In this document: positions 35,527-42,420 of the stretch, in pieces
Layout of the letters: the number at the start of each line of letters is the position of its first letter
How positions within the stretch are numbered: position 1 is the first letter of the stretch
Origin: a virus
DNA: 64,000 bases
IMG/VR virus record: IMGVR_UViG_3300040801_000976
Coordinates: 62,001 to 126,000 of that record
Direction: 5' to 3' (one strand)
The notes under the pieces: model-generated
Told to the model about the DNA's origin: nothing
What the model saw: the letters and a program-made list of their open reading frames with translations, nothing else
Database searches by the model: none
Position numbers and translations under genes: made by a program

Positions 35527-35862
35527 TTATTCTGGTAATCTATTTAATATAGTACTTACTTTCGTGTCAATTGATTGCAGTTGCGTAATTAACATTGCTA
35601 CTACTTCTTTGCCAGCTTTGTCATTATCCAATCTCCTCAACTCCTCTCGTAAATTATTTATCGACTCTTTATCAACCTTATCTTTCTCTAATTTTTCAAT
35701 ATTATTTTTTAGAGATATTATATCTCTCTCATGAGTTCTGTCTTTTTCATTAGAAGAAGATTTGAATCCTAACATTGTAACGATAAATGTAACCAAAGCG
35801 GTTAATCCCGAAGGTATTAAATAGTGTAACCAGGATACTGTAGTAGGATCTTTGTCCAACAT
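35527..35862 (-). CDS. Membrane-anchored coiled-coil protein (holin/spanin-like candidate)
   Basis: 111 residues. One hydrophobic segment near the N-terminus (HYLIPSGLTALVTFIVTMLG, 13-32) is followed by a charged region (~36-90) with heptad-like Leu/Ile spacing, indicating a coiled coil. A short N-terminus, one membrane helix and an external coiled coil are the layout of inner-membrane spanins and of some phage membrane proteins of unknown role. No lipobox or endolysin partner lies adjacent, so a lysis role is unproven. It is the last gene of the - block, downstream of the tRNA cluster, and ends at the shared terminator. Confidence 0.6.
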   Translation of the reverse strand: MLDKDPTTVSWLHYLIPSGLTALVTFIVTMLGFKSSSNEKDRTHERDIISLKNNIEKLEKDKVDKESINNLREELRRLDNDKAGKEVVAMLITQLQSIDTKVSTILNRLPE

Positions 35863-35913
35863 TTTGATACTTTAATTTAAAATTAATAATTATATCTATA
35901 AACCACACCGTAG

Positions 35914-35987
35914 TTGACCTGGGAAGATTTGAACTCCCAATCTTCTGGACCAAAACCAGACGTGTTAACCAATTACACTACAGATCA
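35914..35987 (-). tRNA. tRNA-Gln (anticodon TTG)
   Basis: A full cloverleaf on the - strand: a 7-bp acceptor (TGATCTG with CAGGTCA, one wobble), anticodon stem TCTGG/CCAGA around loop TTTTGGT, and a T-arm with TTTGAAT. The 3' CCA is not encoded (the sequence continues ACT). Confidence 0.94.
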
Positions 35988-35996
35988 GTATTTAAG

Positions 35997-36069
35997 TAGC
36001 CCATAGGGGATTCGAACCCCTGTTACCAGGATGAAAACCTGGCGTCCTAAACCTCTAGACGAACGGGCT
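35997..36069 (-). tRNA. tRNA-Glu (anticodon TTC)
   Basis: Acceptor AGCCCGT/ATGGGCT, anticodon stem CCAGG/CCTGG with loop TTTTCAT, and T-arm AGGGG-TTCGAAT-CCCCT. The 3' CCA is not encoded. Only nine bases separate it from tRNA-Gln, so both probably come from one precursor. Confidence 0.96.
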
Positions 36070-36089
36070 ATTTATTTTAATTACACTAG

Positions 36090-36173
36090 TGGGGTATGTA
36101 GGATTCGAACCTACTCAGTCTTACGACATCAGATTTACAGTCTGACCCGGCTCTCCAACTCCGGCGCTACCCC
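36090..36173 (-). tRNA. tRNA-Tyr (anticodon GTA), class II
   Basis: Acceptor GGGGTAG/ATACCCC, anticodon stem CAGA/TCTG around CTGTAAA, a long variable arm (class II), and T-arm GTAGG-TTCGAAT-CCTAC. The 3' CCA is not encoded. Confidence 0.96.
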
Positions 36174-36316
36174 AGTGTAGAAGTCATCCACACCTCTTCT
36201 ACATGACAACTTTATGGTTTCGAATTGTTTTACGTCTTGTTCTGAAAGACACGTAGTATAAGGATTCTAAGTACTACACCGCACGCTTGTTGCTTCACCA
36301 TGAACGCGATAGGGTA
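36174..36316 (-). other. Noncoding spacer with hairpins between tRNA-Tyr and the exported protein
   Basis: No ORF or convincing tRNA. It contains a perfect 7-bp stem-loop (36177-36183 with 36196-36202) right at the 5' side of tRNA-Tyr, and a second inverted repeat (GTAGTA...TACTAC) further on. These could be processing signals for the tRNA precursor or part of a small RNA. Confidence 0.4.
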
Positions 36317-36592
36317 TTAAGGTAATTGTGTTTTTATCATTTCGACCACTAAAGTATCATTATTAATATGTTTATTACATATAGAATAACCATAGTAAGA
36401 GATTATTGGATGGTTAGTATTAATTTCTGCCACACCAGACTCATCTGTATAAGTTACCTCGGTAGAATTATGTTTATAAACAAAAGCTAACGGTATAGGT
36501 TTGTTTGTTAACTTATCTTTAACAACCACTACCATACTATTAATATTTAAAGACCATAATAATAATGTAATAATAACAAATAGATTTTTCAT
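36317..36592 (-). CDS. Small exported protein with carboxypeptidase-regulatory-like beta domain
   Basis: 91 residues. The N-terminus is a typical signal peptide (MKN, hydrophobic LFVIITLLLWSL, then NINS before the mature part). The remainder matches the start of carboxypeptidase regulatory-like / TonB-receptor N-terminal beta-sandwich domains: VVVKDKLTNKPIPLAFVYK, then a TYTDESGVAEI turn (the T.TDE.G signature), ending in short strands. Such domains are abundant in Bacteroidota outer-membrane transporters (SusC-like). The gene lies alone between tRNA genes, behind an A-run leader. A protein exported to the host periplasm or surface could modify the receptor or block superinfection; that is inference. 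The domain call is moderately secure, the signal peptide secure. Confidence 0.7.
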   Translation of the reverse strand: MKNLFVIITLLLWSLNINSMVVVVKDKLTNKPIPLAFVYKHNSTEVTYTDESGVAEINTNHPIISYYGYSICNKHINNDTLVVEMIKTQLP

Positions 36593-36748
36593 TTTTTTTT
36601 ATACTGAGTAGTATAAAAAGTGGTTTTTAAAATACCCCAGAACCACTAAACTGCGCCAACCTACGATTTGGACATTACCGTATCACCCATATTTACACTG
36701 GGGAGAGGGTTATATGTGTCTTCGATCTCTGGTACCTTAGAGCTTGTG
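36593..36748 (-). other. Noncoding spacer with stem-loops upstream of the exported-protein gene
   Basis: No ORF. A 7-bp stem (36619-36625 with 36641-36647) and a small ATACT/AGTAT hairpin (36601-36614) followed by an A-run lie immediately before the start codon at 36592. A D-arm-like TTGGCGCAGTTTA is present, but no T-arm follows, so no tRNA is called. Confidence 0.35.
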
Positions 36749-36823
36749 TAACCCCTCTGGGACTTGAACCCAGGATCCCCGCCTTAAAAGGGCGGCTCTC
36801 TAACACAACTGAGCTAAGAGGTT
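36749..36823 (-). tRNA. tRNA-Lys (anticodon TTT)
   Basis: Acceptor AACCTCT/AGGGGTT, D-arm with AGCTCAGTTG, anticodon stem CCGCC/GGCGG with loop CTTTTAA, T-arm CTGGG-TTCAAGT-CCCAG. The 3' CCA is not encoded. Confidence 0.96.
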
Positions 36824-37135
36824 AAATGTACCTGGTGACTAACCTAAAGTTTGGTACAAAACTACAACTGTTTACATAACATCTCCCAGACAGTTGCCTA
36901 CGGTTGGGTTTAAACTGAAAACCTCACTCTCCTAAAACAGTTGGTTTTAAAGATTAACCAAAACTACTTAGTATCGTTAAGCTAACGAACTATGCACGGT
37001 AACCGTTTGCATAGATTAAACGGTACATTAAAGTGTGTAGCACTATCAGGTGTTTTAGCTTCAACACACTGTAAAAAGCCGAACTAACGATATTCTACCG
37101 GTATATTAACGTAATATACAACGAGTCAATAGTAT
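36824..37135 (-). other. Hairpin-rich noncoding segment upstream of tRNA-Lys (candidate ncRNA)
   Basis: A stretch of 312 bases without a plausible ORF but with six inverted repeats: CAACTGT (36865-36871) with ACAGTTG at 36890-36896 or, alternatively, 36937-36943; TTGGTT/AACCAA (36941-36961); CGTTA/TAACG (36975-36987); a two-part stem CTATGC-ACGGT with ACCGT-GCATAG (36990-37014); AGTGTGT/ACACACT (37032-37080); and GTATATTA/TAATATAC (37101-37119). Some arms can pair in two ways. It may hold a structured small RNA, an attenuator before tRNA-Lys or processing signals. Confidence 0.4.
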
Positions 37136-37513
37136 TTAAACACGATTTTCGGGAAATTCTTCCGGATCAGGCTCTGTAAGAATTAATTGTTTTAATCTAT
37201 CTTCATCCGGAATATATTGACCATGTTCGTTTTTAGTTATATAGTTTTGATATAAAAAATCAGTGGATTCTTCTTCCAAGATATTTTTTATAATAGATTC
37301 CCAAGACTTAAACGGCGTAAAGTGTAGCCGATACAAGTAATTACAGATTTCCTTAGCTTGTGCCTTTACAAAATTATACTGAAATTCTTTTTTATCGCAC
37401 GTTGTAAGAAAATTAAATTCTTTTTTTATCTTTTCCTGAAATTTAAAAACTTTATCAAACTCTGCTTGTTCTTTTTTTTCTACCTCTACATTAATAGTAT
37501 TCATATAAAACAT
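37136..37513 (-). CDS. Uncharacterised helical protein, 125 aa
   Basis: Not recognised. It is charged and helical, rich in Lys/Glu and aromatic residues, with two Cys (TTCDKKEF near 38 and EICNYLY near 56) and an acidic C-terminus rich in Glu and Pro. The start could be the first Met or Met4 (37504). It is the last protein gene before the tRNA-Lys segment and lies 71 bases downstream of the phosphoesterase of the RNA-repair module, probably in the same transcript. An inverted repeat (37527-37558) in front may mark a separate control point. No function can be given. Confidence 0.6.
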   Translation of the reverse strand: MFYMNTINVEVEKKEQAEFDKVFKFQEKIKKEFNFLTTCDKKEFQYNFVKAQAKEICNYLYRLHFTPFKSWESIIKNILEEESTDFLYQNYITKNEHGQYIPDEDRLKQLILTEPDPEEFPENRV

Positions 37514-37526
37514 TTTACATTATTTC

Positions 37527-37558
37527 CTAGTAACAATATTATAGTAAATTTTTACTAG
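37527..37558 (-). promoter_or_regulatory. Inverted repeat upstream of the 125-aa gene
   Basis: Two 7-base arms (CTAGTAA and TTACTAG) are separated by 18 AT-rich bases, located 14 bases before the start codon. On the - strand the loop holds TATAATATTG. It could be an operator or a weak hairpin; no promoter match is secure. Confidence 0.3.
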
Positions 37559-37584
37559 AAAGGAAACTAAGAAATAATAAATTT

Positions 37585-38316
37585 TTACCCTCTGGTTTTA
37601 TTATCATGATGATCTATGGAAATTATTTTTTGTTGGTCCATGATAACTCTTAATTGTTGATATTCAATTGGAGAATAAGAACCATAGTATTTGTATAGAT
37701 TATCAATTCCAACATCAAATATCTTACCGTTAGTATACCAGTGGTTTGACCCTACCCACTGTATATTTAACTTATTGTTTAATGTACCATGACAATGCCC
37801 ATGAATCATCCAAGAGCCTTTGTAAGAGTGGTCCCAAGATACCATAGGAAAATGAGACAAAATTATTTCTTGTTTATCTACAATTATTTTTAAATACTCA
37901 TGGACTTCGGAGAATAAAGCTGTAGCAGGTGTATTTCCCGATTCACCTTCTTGTGGTTTACGTAACATGTCATCTATTGTCCAATAACAATTCGGTAGTG
38001 TTACATCATTTATAATGTGGTCGTCATGGTTACCAGCAATAAAGTAAATTTCTTTACACAAAATTCTCTGTCTAAAATCAAATATACTTTCTTTACCTCC
38101 AAAAGACCAGTCACCCACAAAAATTAACACATCCTCTTGTGACACAGTATTATTTATAGACTCTATAATACACTCATTCATTAATTCCAGAGAATCAAAG
38201 TCACGACATCCTTCCTTATTTTCCCACTCGGAAACTCCTCTACAAATATTTTTATGGTTATAGTGAAAATCTGCAGCAAAAAATATTTTACGTTCTTTAG
38301 ATTTAAATTTAAGCAT
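37585..38316 (-). CDS. Calcineurin-like metallophosphoesterase of the RNA-repair module
   Basis: 243 residues with the full metallophosphoesterase motif series: AADFHYNH (D16, H18), GDWSFGG, IAGNHDDH, LSHFP and IHGHCHG. Two metal ions bind here and hydrolyse phosphate esters. The N-terminal spacing (DFHYNHKNI) is that of the small phage/COG4186-like enzymes. The stop overlaps nothing downstream, but its start shares a base with the end of the kinase gene (38316), so the two are tightly coupled. In bacterial Pnkp a kinase, this phosphoesterase fold and a ligase are joined in one chain to repair cut RNA; here the equivalents are separate, adjacent genes. Enzyme class: certain. RNA 2',3'-phosphate removal as its job is inferred from context. 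Confidence 0.88.
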   Translation of the reverse strand: MLKFKSKERKIFFAADFHYNHKNICRGVSEWENKEGCRDFDSLELMNECIIESINNTVSQEDVLIFVGDWSFGGKESIFDFRQRILCKEIYFIAGNHDDHIINDVTLPNCYWTIDDMLRKPQEGESGNTPATALFSEVHEYLKIIVDKQEIILSHFPMVSWDHSYKGSWMIHGHCHGTLNNKLNIQWVGSNHWYTNGKIFDVGIDNLYKYYGSYSPIEYQQLRVIMDQQKIISIDHHDNKTRG

Positions 38317-38729
38317 TATAAATTATATCTTTTATAAAATGACCTTATCACTTTAAACCCCACACATCGACCACCTAGTAAACCTCGTTTTATATCTCTA
38401 AGAACAGATAAAATTATGGGTGTTTCAAACTTTTTAATTGTAATGTCACAACCAGTACTTAATCTGCGTAACTTTTTTAATGTTTTATTATTTAAGTTTG
38501 TAGCATCTACAATAACATTATAACCGTGGTCTAATGCTGTTGTTAAAGTACTATGTTCTATTTCCGTTACTAAAACTTCCCTACCAGGCACCCAATAATC
38601 CCCTAACATAGATCTTATTGAATCTCTATTCACAATAATCCATCTATCGGATTTATTTTTAACAAAAGACCTGGCCCAGGTACTTTTACCTGAAGCCGGA
38701 GGTCCTTGCAATATTATAACTTTCTGCAT
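38316..38729 (-). CDS. Polynucleotide 5'-kinase (P-loop), kinase domain only
   Basis: 137 residues, matching the T4 Pnkp-type kinase domain: Walker A GPPASGKST (9-17), the NRDSIR motif (34-39) with the catalytic-type Asp36, a VDATN strand end and a C-terminal Arg-rich lid (RDIKRGL...RCVGFKVI). The enzyme moves the gamma phosphate of ATP to a 5'-OH of RNA or DNA, creating the end needed by a ligase. No HAD-type phosphatase domain is fused, unlike T4 PseT; the neighbouring metallophosphoesterase may replace it. It is separated from the ligase gene by seven bases. The call is secure; RNA rather than DNA as substrate is inferred from the ligase type. Confidence 0.88.
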   Translation of the reverse strand: MQKVIILQGPPASGKSTWARSFVKNKSDRWIIVNRDSIRSMLGDYWVPGREVLVTEIEHSTLTTALDHGYNVIVDATNLNNKTLKKLRRLSTGCDITIKKFETPIILSVLRDIKRGLLGGRCVGFKVIRSFYKRYNL

Positions 38730-38736
38730 GTTTATA

Positions 38737-39999
38737 TTAATTTAAATCTTCTTGATCAACCACTCCTTCATCTCTTAGTTTAGATTCACCGAGTCTAAAA
38801 GCATCGGATTTATATTTTAAAGCTACCCACTTACCGTGTCTATCAATAAACCAAACCACAACACCTTCTTTAAGAGTGTCTTTTGCCATTTCGGACTGTC
38901 CTTGAGCGTAAGCAATAACCTTTTCTTCTAGAATTTCCAAAGATCTATCGGTTCCTAAATAATAGAATTTCTCAAATAAATGAGGTTTCTCAAATCCTAG
39001 CTCTTCAGCCCTATTGTAAACATACTCTCTATTATAATCAACAGTTTTACCATCTTCATTATTCATGGTTATCCTATAAAGCAGAGAACGATAATTACCG
39101 GCCTCACATCCATAAGGAAATCCTTTTTGAATATGCGAACCTGTTTTTTCGTAACCAAATAGTTCTAAATATAGTTGTTCACCTTTAAAGAGTAAACCTT
39201 TAACTTTATCAAGAACCTCTTCCCTCATTGTGTTTTCATGATAAGGATTAACCCTTTTTTCTGGAGAATGAATAACACGTCTAGTTCCATTTATATATTC
39301 CCATGAAGACACAGAACTACTACCCGTTAACCTACCTTCTTTTTTGGTAGAGAATAAATTCCAAACAAACCTTTTAATCTTTCTTATGGGATTTTCTGTT
39401 ACATAAATAACTCTACCGGATCTATGAGAAGTACCGTGAATTTTTTCTTCAATATAACAAACAGTACCGGCAGGTATTTTATGTTTATTACGCATGAAAT
39501 GTTCAGTAGAAAAATGTTCCTTAAACATAGGTACTTCTAATTTTTTCTTAGACTTTTTAGATTTATTGTTTGAAGAAGAAGAGTAATTTCTGGTTGGTGG
39601 AATATATTTTTCACAAAATTTAACACCATTTATACTGTCGAGTTCTGTTCCTATCTCTAAAGAAATATCCTCTTTCAAATATTTTAAATAACTAACAGGA
39701 AACAGAAATCCGTCACTAATCTCACCGCGTAATTTTATACACTTCACGCGACCGTCGTCTTCAAAAAAACCCGATTTAGAGTTATCTTTGTTTAGTTCAC
39801 TATGTCTATACAAATTATTATTATGTAAGAAATCAGGTAATATTCTCATATTAGAATCAACATATATCATAATATCACCCTTTCTAGTTTCTTTACCAAC
39901 AACAACTTGCGTACCAAATATTTTAGCAAGTAATAATTTATCTGCGTTAGGATGGTTTTCTATTTTAGCTAATTTTACCACCGCTGCTTGATTATTCAT
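38737..39999 (-). CDS. RNA ligase (DraRnl/Rnl5-like)
   Basis: 420 residues. The N-terminal ~120 residues form an OB-type domain (AKIENHPNADKLLLAKI, as in the Deinococcus RNA ligase and tRNA-binding-like folds). The nucleotidyltransferase domain has motif I K-x-H-G-T (K186 in EEKIHGTS, the lysine that takes AMP), a LYLELFGY motif III-like segment, KEGVVVWF (motif IV) and ALKYKSDAF (motif V). The enzyme seals 3'-OH/5'-phosphate nicks, and the Deinococcus type prefers a nicked RNA 3' side. It lies between the nucleotidyltransferase gene and the kinase gene. A Lys/Ser-rich linker at ~140-155 separates the domains. Identity as an RNA ligase is confident; the subfamily is by memory of the domain layout. 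Confidence 0.88.
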   Translation of the reverse strand: MNNQAAVVKLAKIENHPNADKLLLAKIFGTQVVVGKETRKGDIMIYVDSNMRILPDFLHNNNLYRHSELNKDNSKSGFFEDDGRVKCIKLRGEISDGFLFPVSYLKYLKEDISLEIGTELDSINGVKFCEKYIPPTRNYSSSSNNKSKKSKKKLEVPMFKEHFSTEHFMRNKHKIPAGTVCYIEEKIHGTSHRSGRVIYVTENPIRKIKRFVWNLFSTKKEGRLTGSSSVSSWEYINGTRRVIHSPEKRVNPYHENTMREEVLDKVKGLLFKGEQLYLELFGYEKTGSHIQKGFPYGCEAGNYRSLLYRITMNNEDGKTVDYNREYVYNRAEELGFEKPHLFEKFYYLGTDRSLEILEEKVIAYAQGQSEMAKDTLKEGVVVWFIDRHGKWVALKYKSDAFRLGESKLRDEGVVDQEDLN

Positions 40000-40117
40000 A
40001 ATTATATAAATTTTTATTTATTTTGTATCTAGTTTAATTTTAATAATAAGATCATTTACTAAATTATTAGAAACTTTAGTAGGTAAAGTTGTTTTATCTA
40101 TAACTTCGTCAAACTCT

Positions 40118-41098
40118 TTAATTTTTTTCTTCTGCTAAATCTATTAAATAATCATAGTCAAAATCTCCTTTACGTACTTTTAATAACCAATCTCTATTAG
40201 GTCTTTTTAATATTAATTTACCCTCTTTACATGCCTCAATACCCATCTCTAATAATCTAAAACAATGCATTAGATTTTTACCATCGTAACCTTTTCCGTG
40301 TTTCTGATTAGCATCATATCTTACAGGATTTCTTTTTTCGACCCATTCCCAATATTCTTTATATTCTTTACAGTAAGAAGAATATCCTTCATGGTTACAA
40401 TATATTAGATTATAATTTGCTATAGCTTCCTTAGGTATAGAAGATAATCTTAATTCATTTGAATGTTCTCCGACTAAACCCTTATAGTTATATTTATTAT
40501 TATTAAAATATAGATAATAAATGTTATGAACATTGTTTGCTTTAGATAACCCATAATTTTCTTGGCGAACAGCAGGTCCCCGTTGTATTTTAAACCAATC
40601 TTTTAACGAAGTTGTTCCTAATGCAGTAAATATATAACAAAAATCTAATATATCTTTTTTCTCTTTACTTACGGGATTCAACACCTTTTTATTTAATCCT
40701 CGTGCTTTCTTAATCTGCCCCATAGCATACCCACCCAAACTATAACGTATATTTTTAGTAAGAAATTTATCTTTCTCATTTAGTATCAAATCATACTTTC
40801 TGGTTTTTGTTATAATTTTATCTTCTGGAACATACAATAATTCTAGGATATTTGGATTTGCTGACTGTGCTAATTGTAAAAATCTTCTTACTTCATAATA
40901 AACAATATCATTTTTCTCGTCATCTATTTGAATTGGAGCATTTAGTTTTAAATAATCGCTAATAGGTAGATTAAATACACCTTTTACATCTGTATCGGAA
41001 GTAGGTAATTCTAACCCATACAACCTACTCCCAACTACAGAGTAAAAAATTATGTTATCGGATTTTAATAATTCATCTATAGACATATGTCCAATCAA
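40118..41098 (-). CDS. RlaP-type (COG3541) nucleotidyltransferase, C-terminus frameshifted
   Basis: 326 residues. The N-terminus has the Pol-beta nucleotidyltransferase core GSRLYGLELPTSDTD (G23-S24, D35, D37), then FLQLAQSANPNILELLYVP and GGYAMGQI, which I know from COG3541/RlaP, the predicted nucleotidyltransferase found beside RNA ligases. It probably transfers nucleotides to RNA ends before sealing. The frame ends at 40118 after a run of seven A, but shifting by one base opens 33 further codons (to 40018: KIKEFDEVIDKTTLPTK and onward) that look like the usual helical C-terminus of the family. So the natural product may be ~360 residues. The start overlaps the upstream 86-aa gene by 26 bases; Met5 is an alternative start. 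Confidence 0.85.
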   Translation of the reverse strand: MIGHMSIDELLKSDNIIFYSVVGSRLYGLELPTSDTDVKGVFNLPISDYLKLNAPIQIDDEKNDIVYYEVRRFLQLAQSANPNILELLYVPEDKIITKTRKYDLILNEKDKFLTKNIRYSLGGYAMGQIKKARGLNKKVLNPVSKEKKDILDFCYIFTALGTTSLKDWFKIQRGPAVRQENYGLSKANNVHNIYYLYFNNNKYNYKGLVGEHSNELRLSSIPKEAIANYNLIYCNHEGYSSYCKEYKEYWEWVEKRNPVRYDANQKHGKGYDGKNLMHCFRLLEMGIEACKEGKLILKRPNRDWLLKVRKGDFDYDYLIDLAEEKN

Positions 41099-41333
41099 AT
41101 TTATTTAATAACTGATTTAACTCTCCACCTCCTACTAAACATTTTATATCTTGAATGTCCCCAGCGGGATGTTTGACTTCATATCCTTGTACATACGATT
41201 TATAGCGTCTCTCTGATCTAGTGGTTATTTCCAAAACCTGACCCGGCTTTATATCATTAAATATACTATAACGAGATTTACCTCTTAAACCACTATGTGC
41301 CTCAATAAAAGTGGTAAACTTTAAACCTTCCAT
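41073..41333 (-). CDS. Uncharacterised small protein upstream of RlaP, 86 aa
   Basis: Not recognised. It is basic and mostly beta-type: FTTFIEAHSGLRGKSRYS, then GQVLEITTRSERRYKSYV, then a C-terminal Gly-rich turn and NKFDWTYVYR. The pattern suggests a small RNA- or DNA-binding barrel, but no family is evident. It overlaps the RlaP gene by 26 bases and lies one base before the start of the next upstream ORF region, so it is probably the first gene of the RNA-repair operon proper or its immediate accessory. Overlap and shared strand support it as a real gene. Confidence 0.55.
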   Translation of the reverse strand: MEGLKFTTFIEAHSGLRGKSRYSIFNDIKPGQVLEITTRSERRYKSYVQGYEVKHPAGDIQDIKCLVGGGELNQLLNKFDWTYVYR

Positions 41334-41334
41334 A

Positions 41335-41526
41335 TCAAATAAAAGTTATAAATTTACCACATTCTTTACATAATACAGCATCTCTATTTGCTACTGTACC
41401 CTTAACATGGTTTTCAAATTTATCACAACAAGTATTCGCATGTTTTAGTAATTCCCTAACTTCTGTACCAAATTCTTGATCGTTAGGGTATAATTTTTCT
41501 AATTGTTTTATTATATCTAAAGCCAT
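41335..41526 (-). CDS. Small Cys-containing protein, 63 aa
   Basis: The frame extends upstream to 41571, but starting at the internal Met (ALDIIKQLEKLYP) leaves only a ten-base overlap with the membrane-protein gene, so I choose 41526. The product has an acidic helical half and a Cys/His set in the second half (ANTCCDKFENH and LCKECGK), which could bind one zinc ion. The function is not recognised. Confidence 0.5.
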   Translation of the reverse strand: MALDIIKQLEKLYPNDQEFGTEVRELLKHANTCCDKFENHVKGTVANRDAVLCKECGKFITFI

Positions 41527-41981
41527 AATATTATTAATATATGTGTAAATTGTAGTATTTCTATTCCCCAAATTAAATTTTTTCGAGGAATATTACTGCA
41601 GGATATTACTATAATAAGATTATTTACCAACACTAAATTTAAAGCATCAAATTCTAGTATTAGTGATATATTGGCTAGTAGTATACCACCAATTGCTCCA
41701 ATCATATGTATATATTTTGTTATTATAGATCCTGTAAAATTAGAAGCTGCGCCAACTAGGGCTACTAACCAGATAGCCACGGGCATGAGTACTTTATCGT
41801 CTGTCAAAAATATTAAAGGTACAGTAAAACTAAAAACAAACAAAGTAAATAACCATCTATATTTACTCTGTAAACAATAAAAACTCTGCGATATAGATTT
41901 TTGTGCACCATATTTATTCCATATGAATATTACATAAGAATAAAACACCAAACTCGATATTATTATTAAAATATTTGTCAT
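41517..41981 (-). CDS. Multi-pass membrane protein, 154 aa
   Basis: At least five hydrophobic segments: residues 3-21 (ILIIISSLVFYSYVIFIW), ~44-60, ~66-82 (LMPVAIWLVALVGAA), ~90-110 (MIGAIGGILLANISLIL) and ~113-127 and 137-153. No signal peptide cleavage site, lipobox or catalytic motif is seen. It overlaps the 145-aa gene upstream by ATGA and the small Cys protein downstream. An inner-membrane role during early infection (such as superinfection exclusion or host membrane change) is possible, but only because such small membrane proteins are common among early phage genes. Family unknown. Confidence 0.6.
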   Translation of the reverse strand: MTNILIIISSLVFYSYVIFIWNKYGAQKSISQSFYCLQSKYRWLFTLFVFSFTVPLIFLTDDKVLMPVAIWLVALVGAASNFTGSIITKYIHMIGAIGGILLANISLILEFDALNLVLVNNLIIVISCSNIPRKNLIWGIEILQFTHILIILWL

Positions 41982-42415
41982 AAAGTATTTTGTAATTCTT
42001 TTATAAATTCATCTCGCGTCTTCTTATTCCATCGTTTAAAATCCTGATAAAGTATGTTAAATTTTTCTGGTAAATCTGGTATGGCCCAAGATATATAAAC
42101 ACTGTTTATAGGAAATTTAATATTTTCCAAAGTACCTATTTTTAGATTGAATCTAAACGTTATTTGATCTAATTTTTCTTTTAAAAATAATTCTGCTTTA
42201 TTCTCTAACTCTATGTTATCGTTCTTATCATAATAAGGTTTACCAAAAACAATAATATCTTTTTCGATATTTATAACCTTTATTAAATTATCTTTACCAT
42301 ACATAAAGCGATCCAAAGTCTTAATATTATCTTCAATATAATTAGGAAATTCTAATATCTCTCGCCGATAAAGTAATATAAATTCATTATTTAATAATAA
42401 TGTAATATCATTCAT
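41978..42415 (-). CDS. Uncharacterised protein, 145 aa
   Basis: Not recognised. Mixed alpha/beta, rich in Ile, Asn and Lys, with aromatic residues at regular intervals (FILLYRREILEFPNYIED near the start, VYISWAIPDLPEKFNILYQ near 106-125) and a basic C-terminal helix (RWNKKTRDEFIKEL). No metal, P-loop or membrane motif. It lies five bases after the DHH gene and is coupled to the membrane-protein gene. Confidence 0.5.
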   Translation of the reverse strand: MNDITLLLNNEFILLYRREILEFPNYIEDNIKTLDRFMYGKDNLIKVINIEKDIIVFGKPYYDKNDNIELENKAELFLKEKLDQITFRFNLKIGTLENIKFPINSVYISWAIPDLPEKFNILYQDFKRWNKKTRDEFIKELQNTL

Positions 42416-42420
42416 AGTAT

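Noticed and set aside
36593-36748. A fifth tRNA on the - strand (D-arm-like TTGGCGCAGTTTA)
   Set aside because: No T-arm, no paired acceptor and no clear anticodon stem follow, so only noncoding spacer is reported.
36880-36965. tRNA-like T-arm (GGTTT-TCAGTTT-AAACC on the - strand)
   Set aside because: Loop lacks the TTC-R-A pattern and no anticodon arm can be built around it.
37358-37558. 66-aa + strand ORF rich in Phe/Lys
   Set aside because: Opposite the 125-aa gene, very high Phe and Lys from A/T runs; treated as shadow.
41335-41571. Longer 78-aa version of the small Cys protein
   Set aside because: It would lie 55 bases inside the membrane-protein gene; the internal Met at 41526 gives the usual short overlap.
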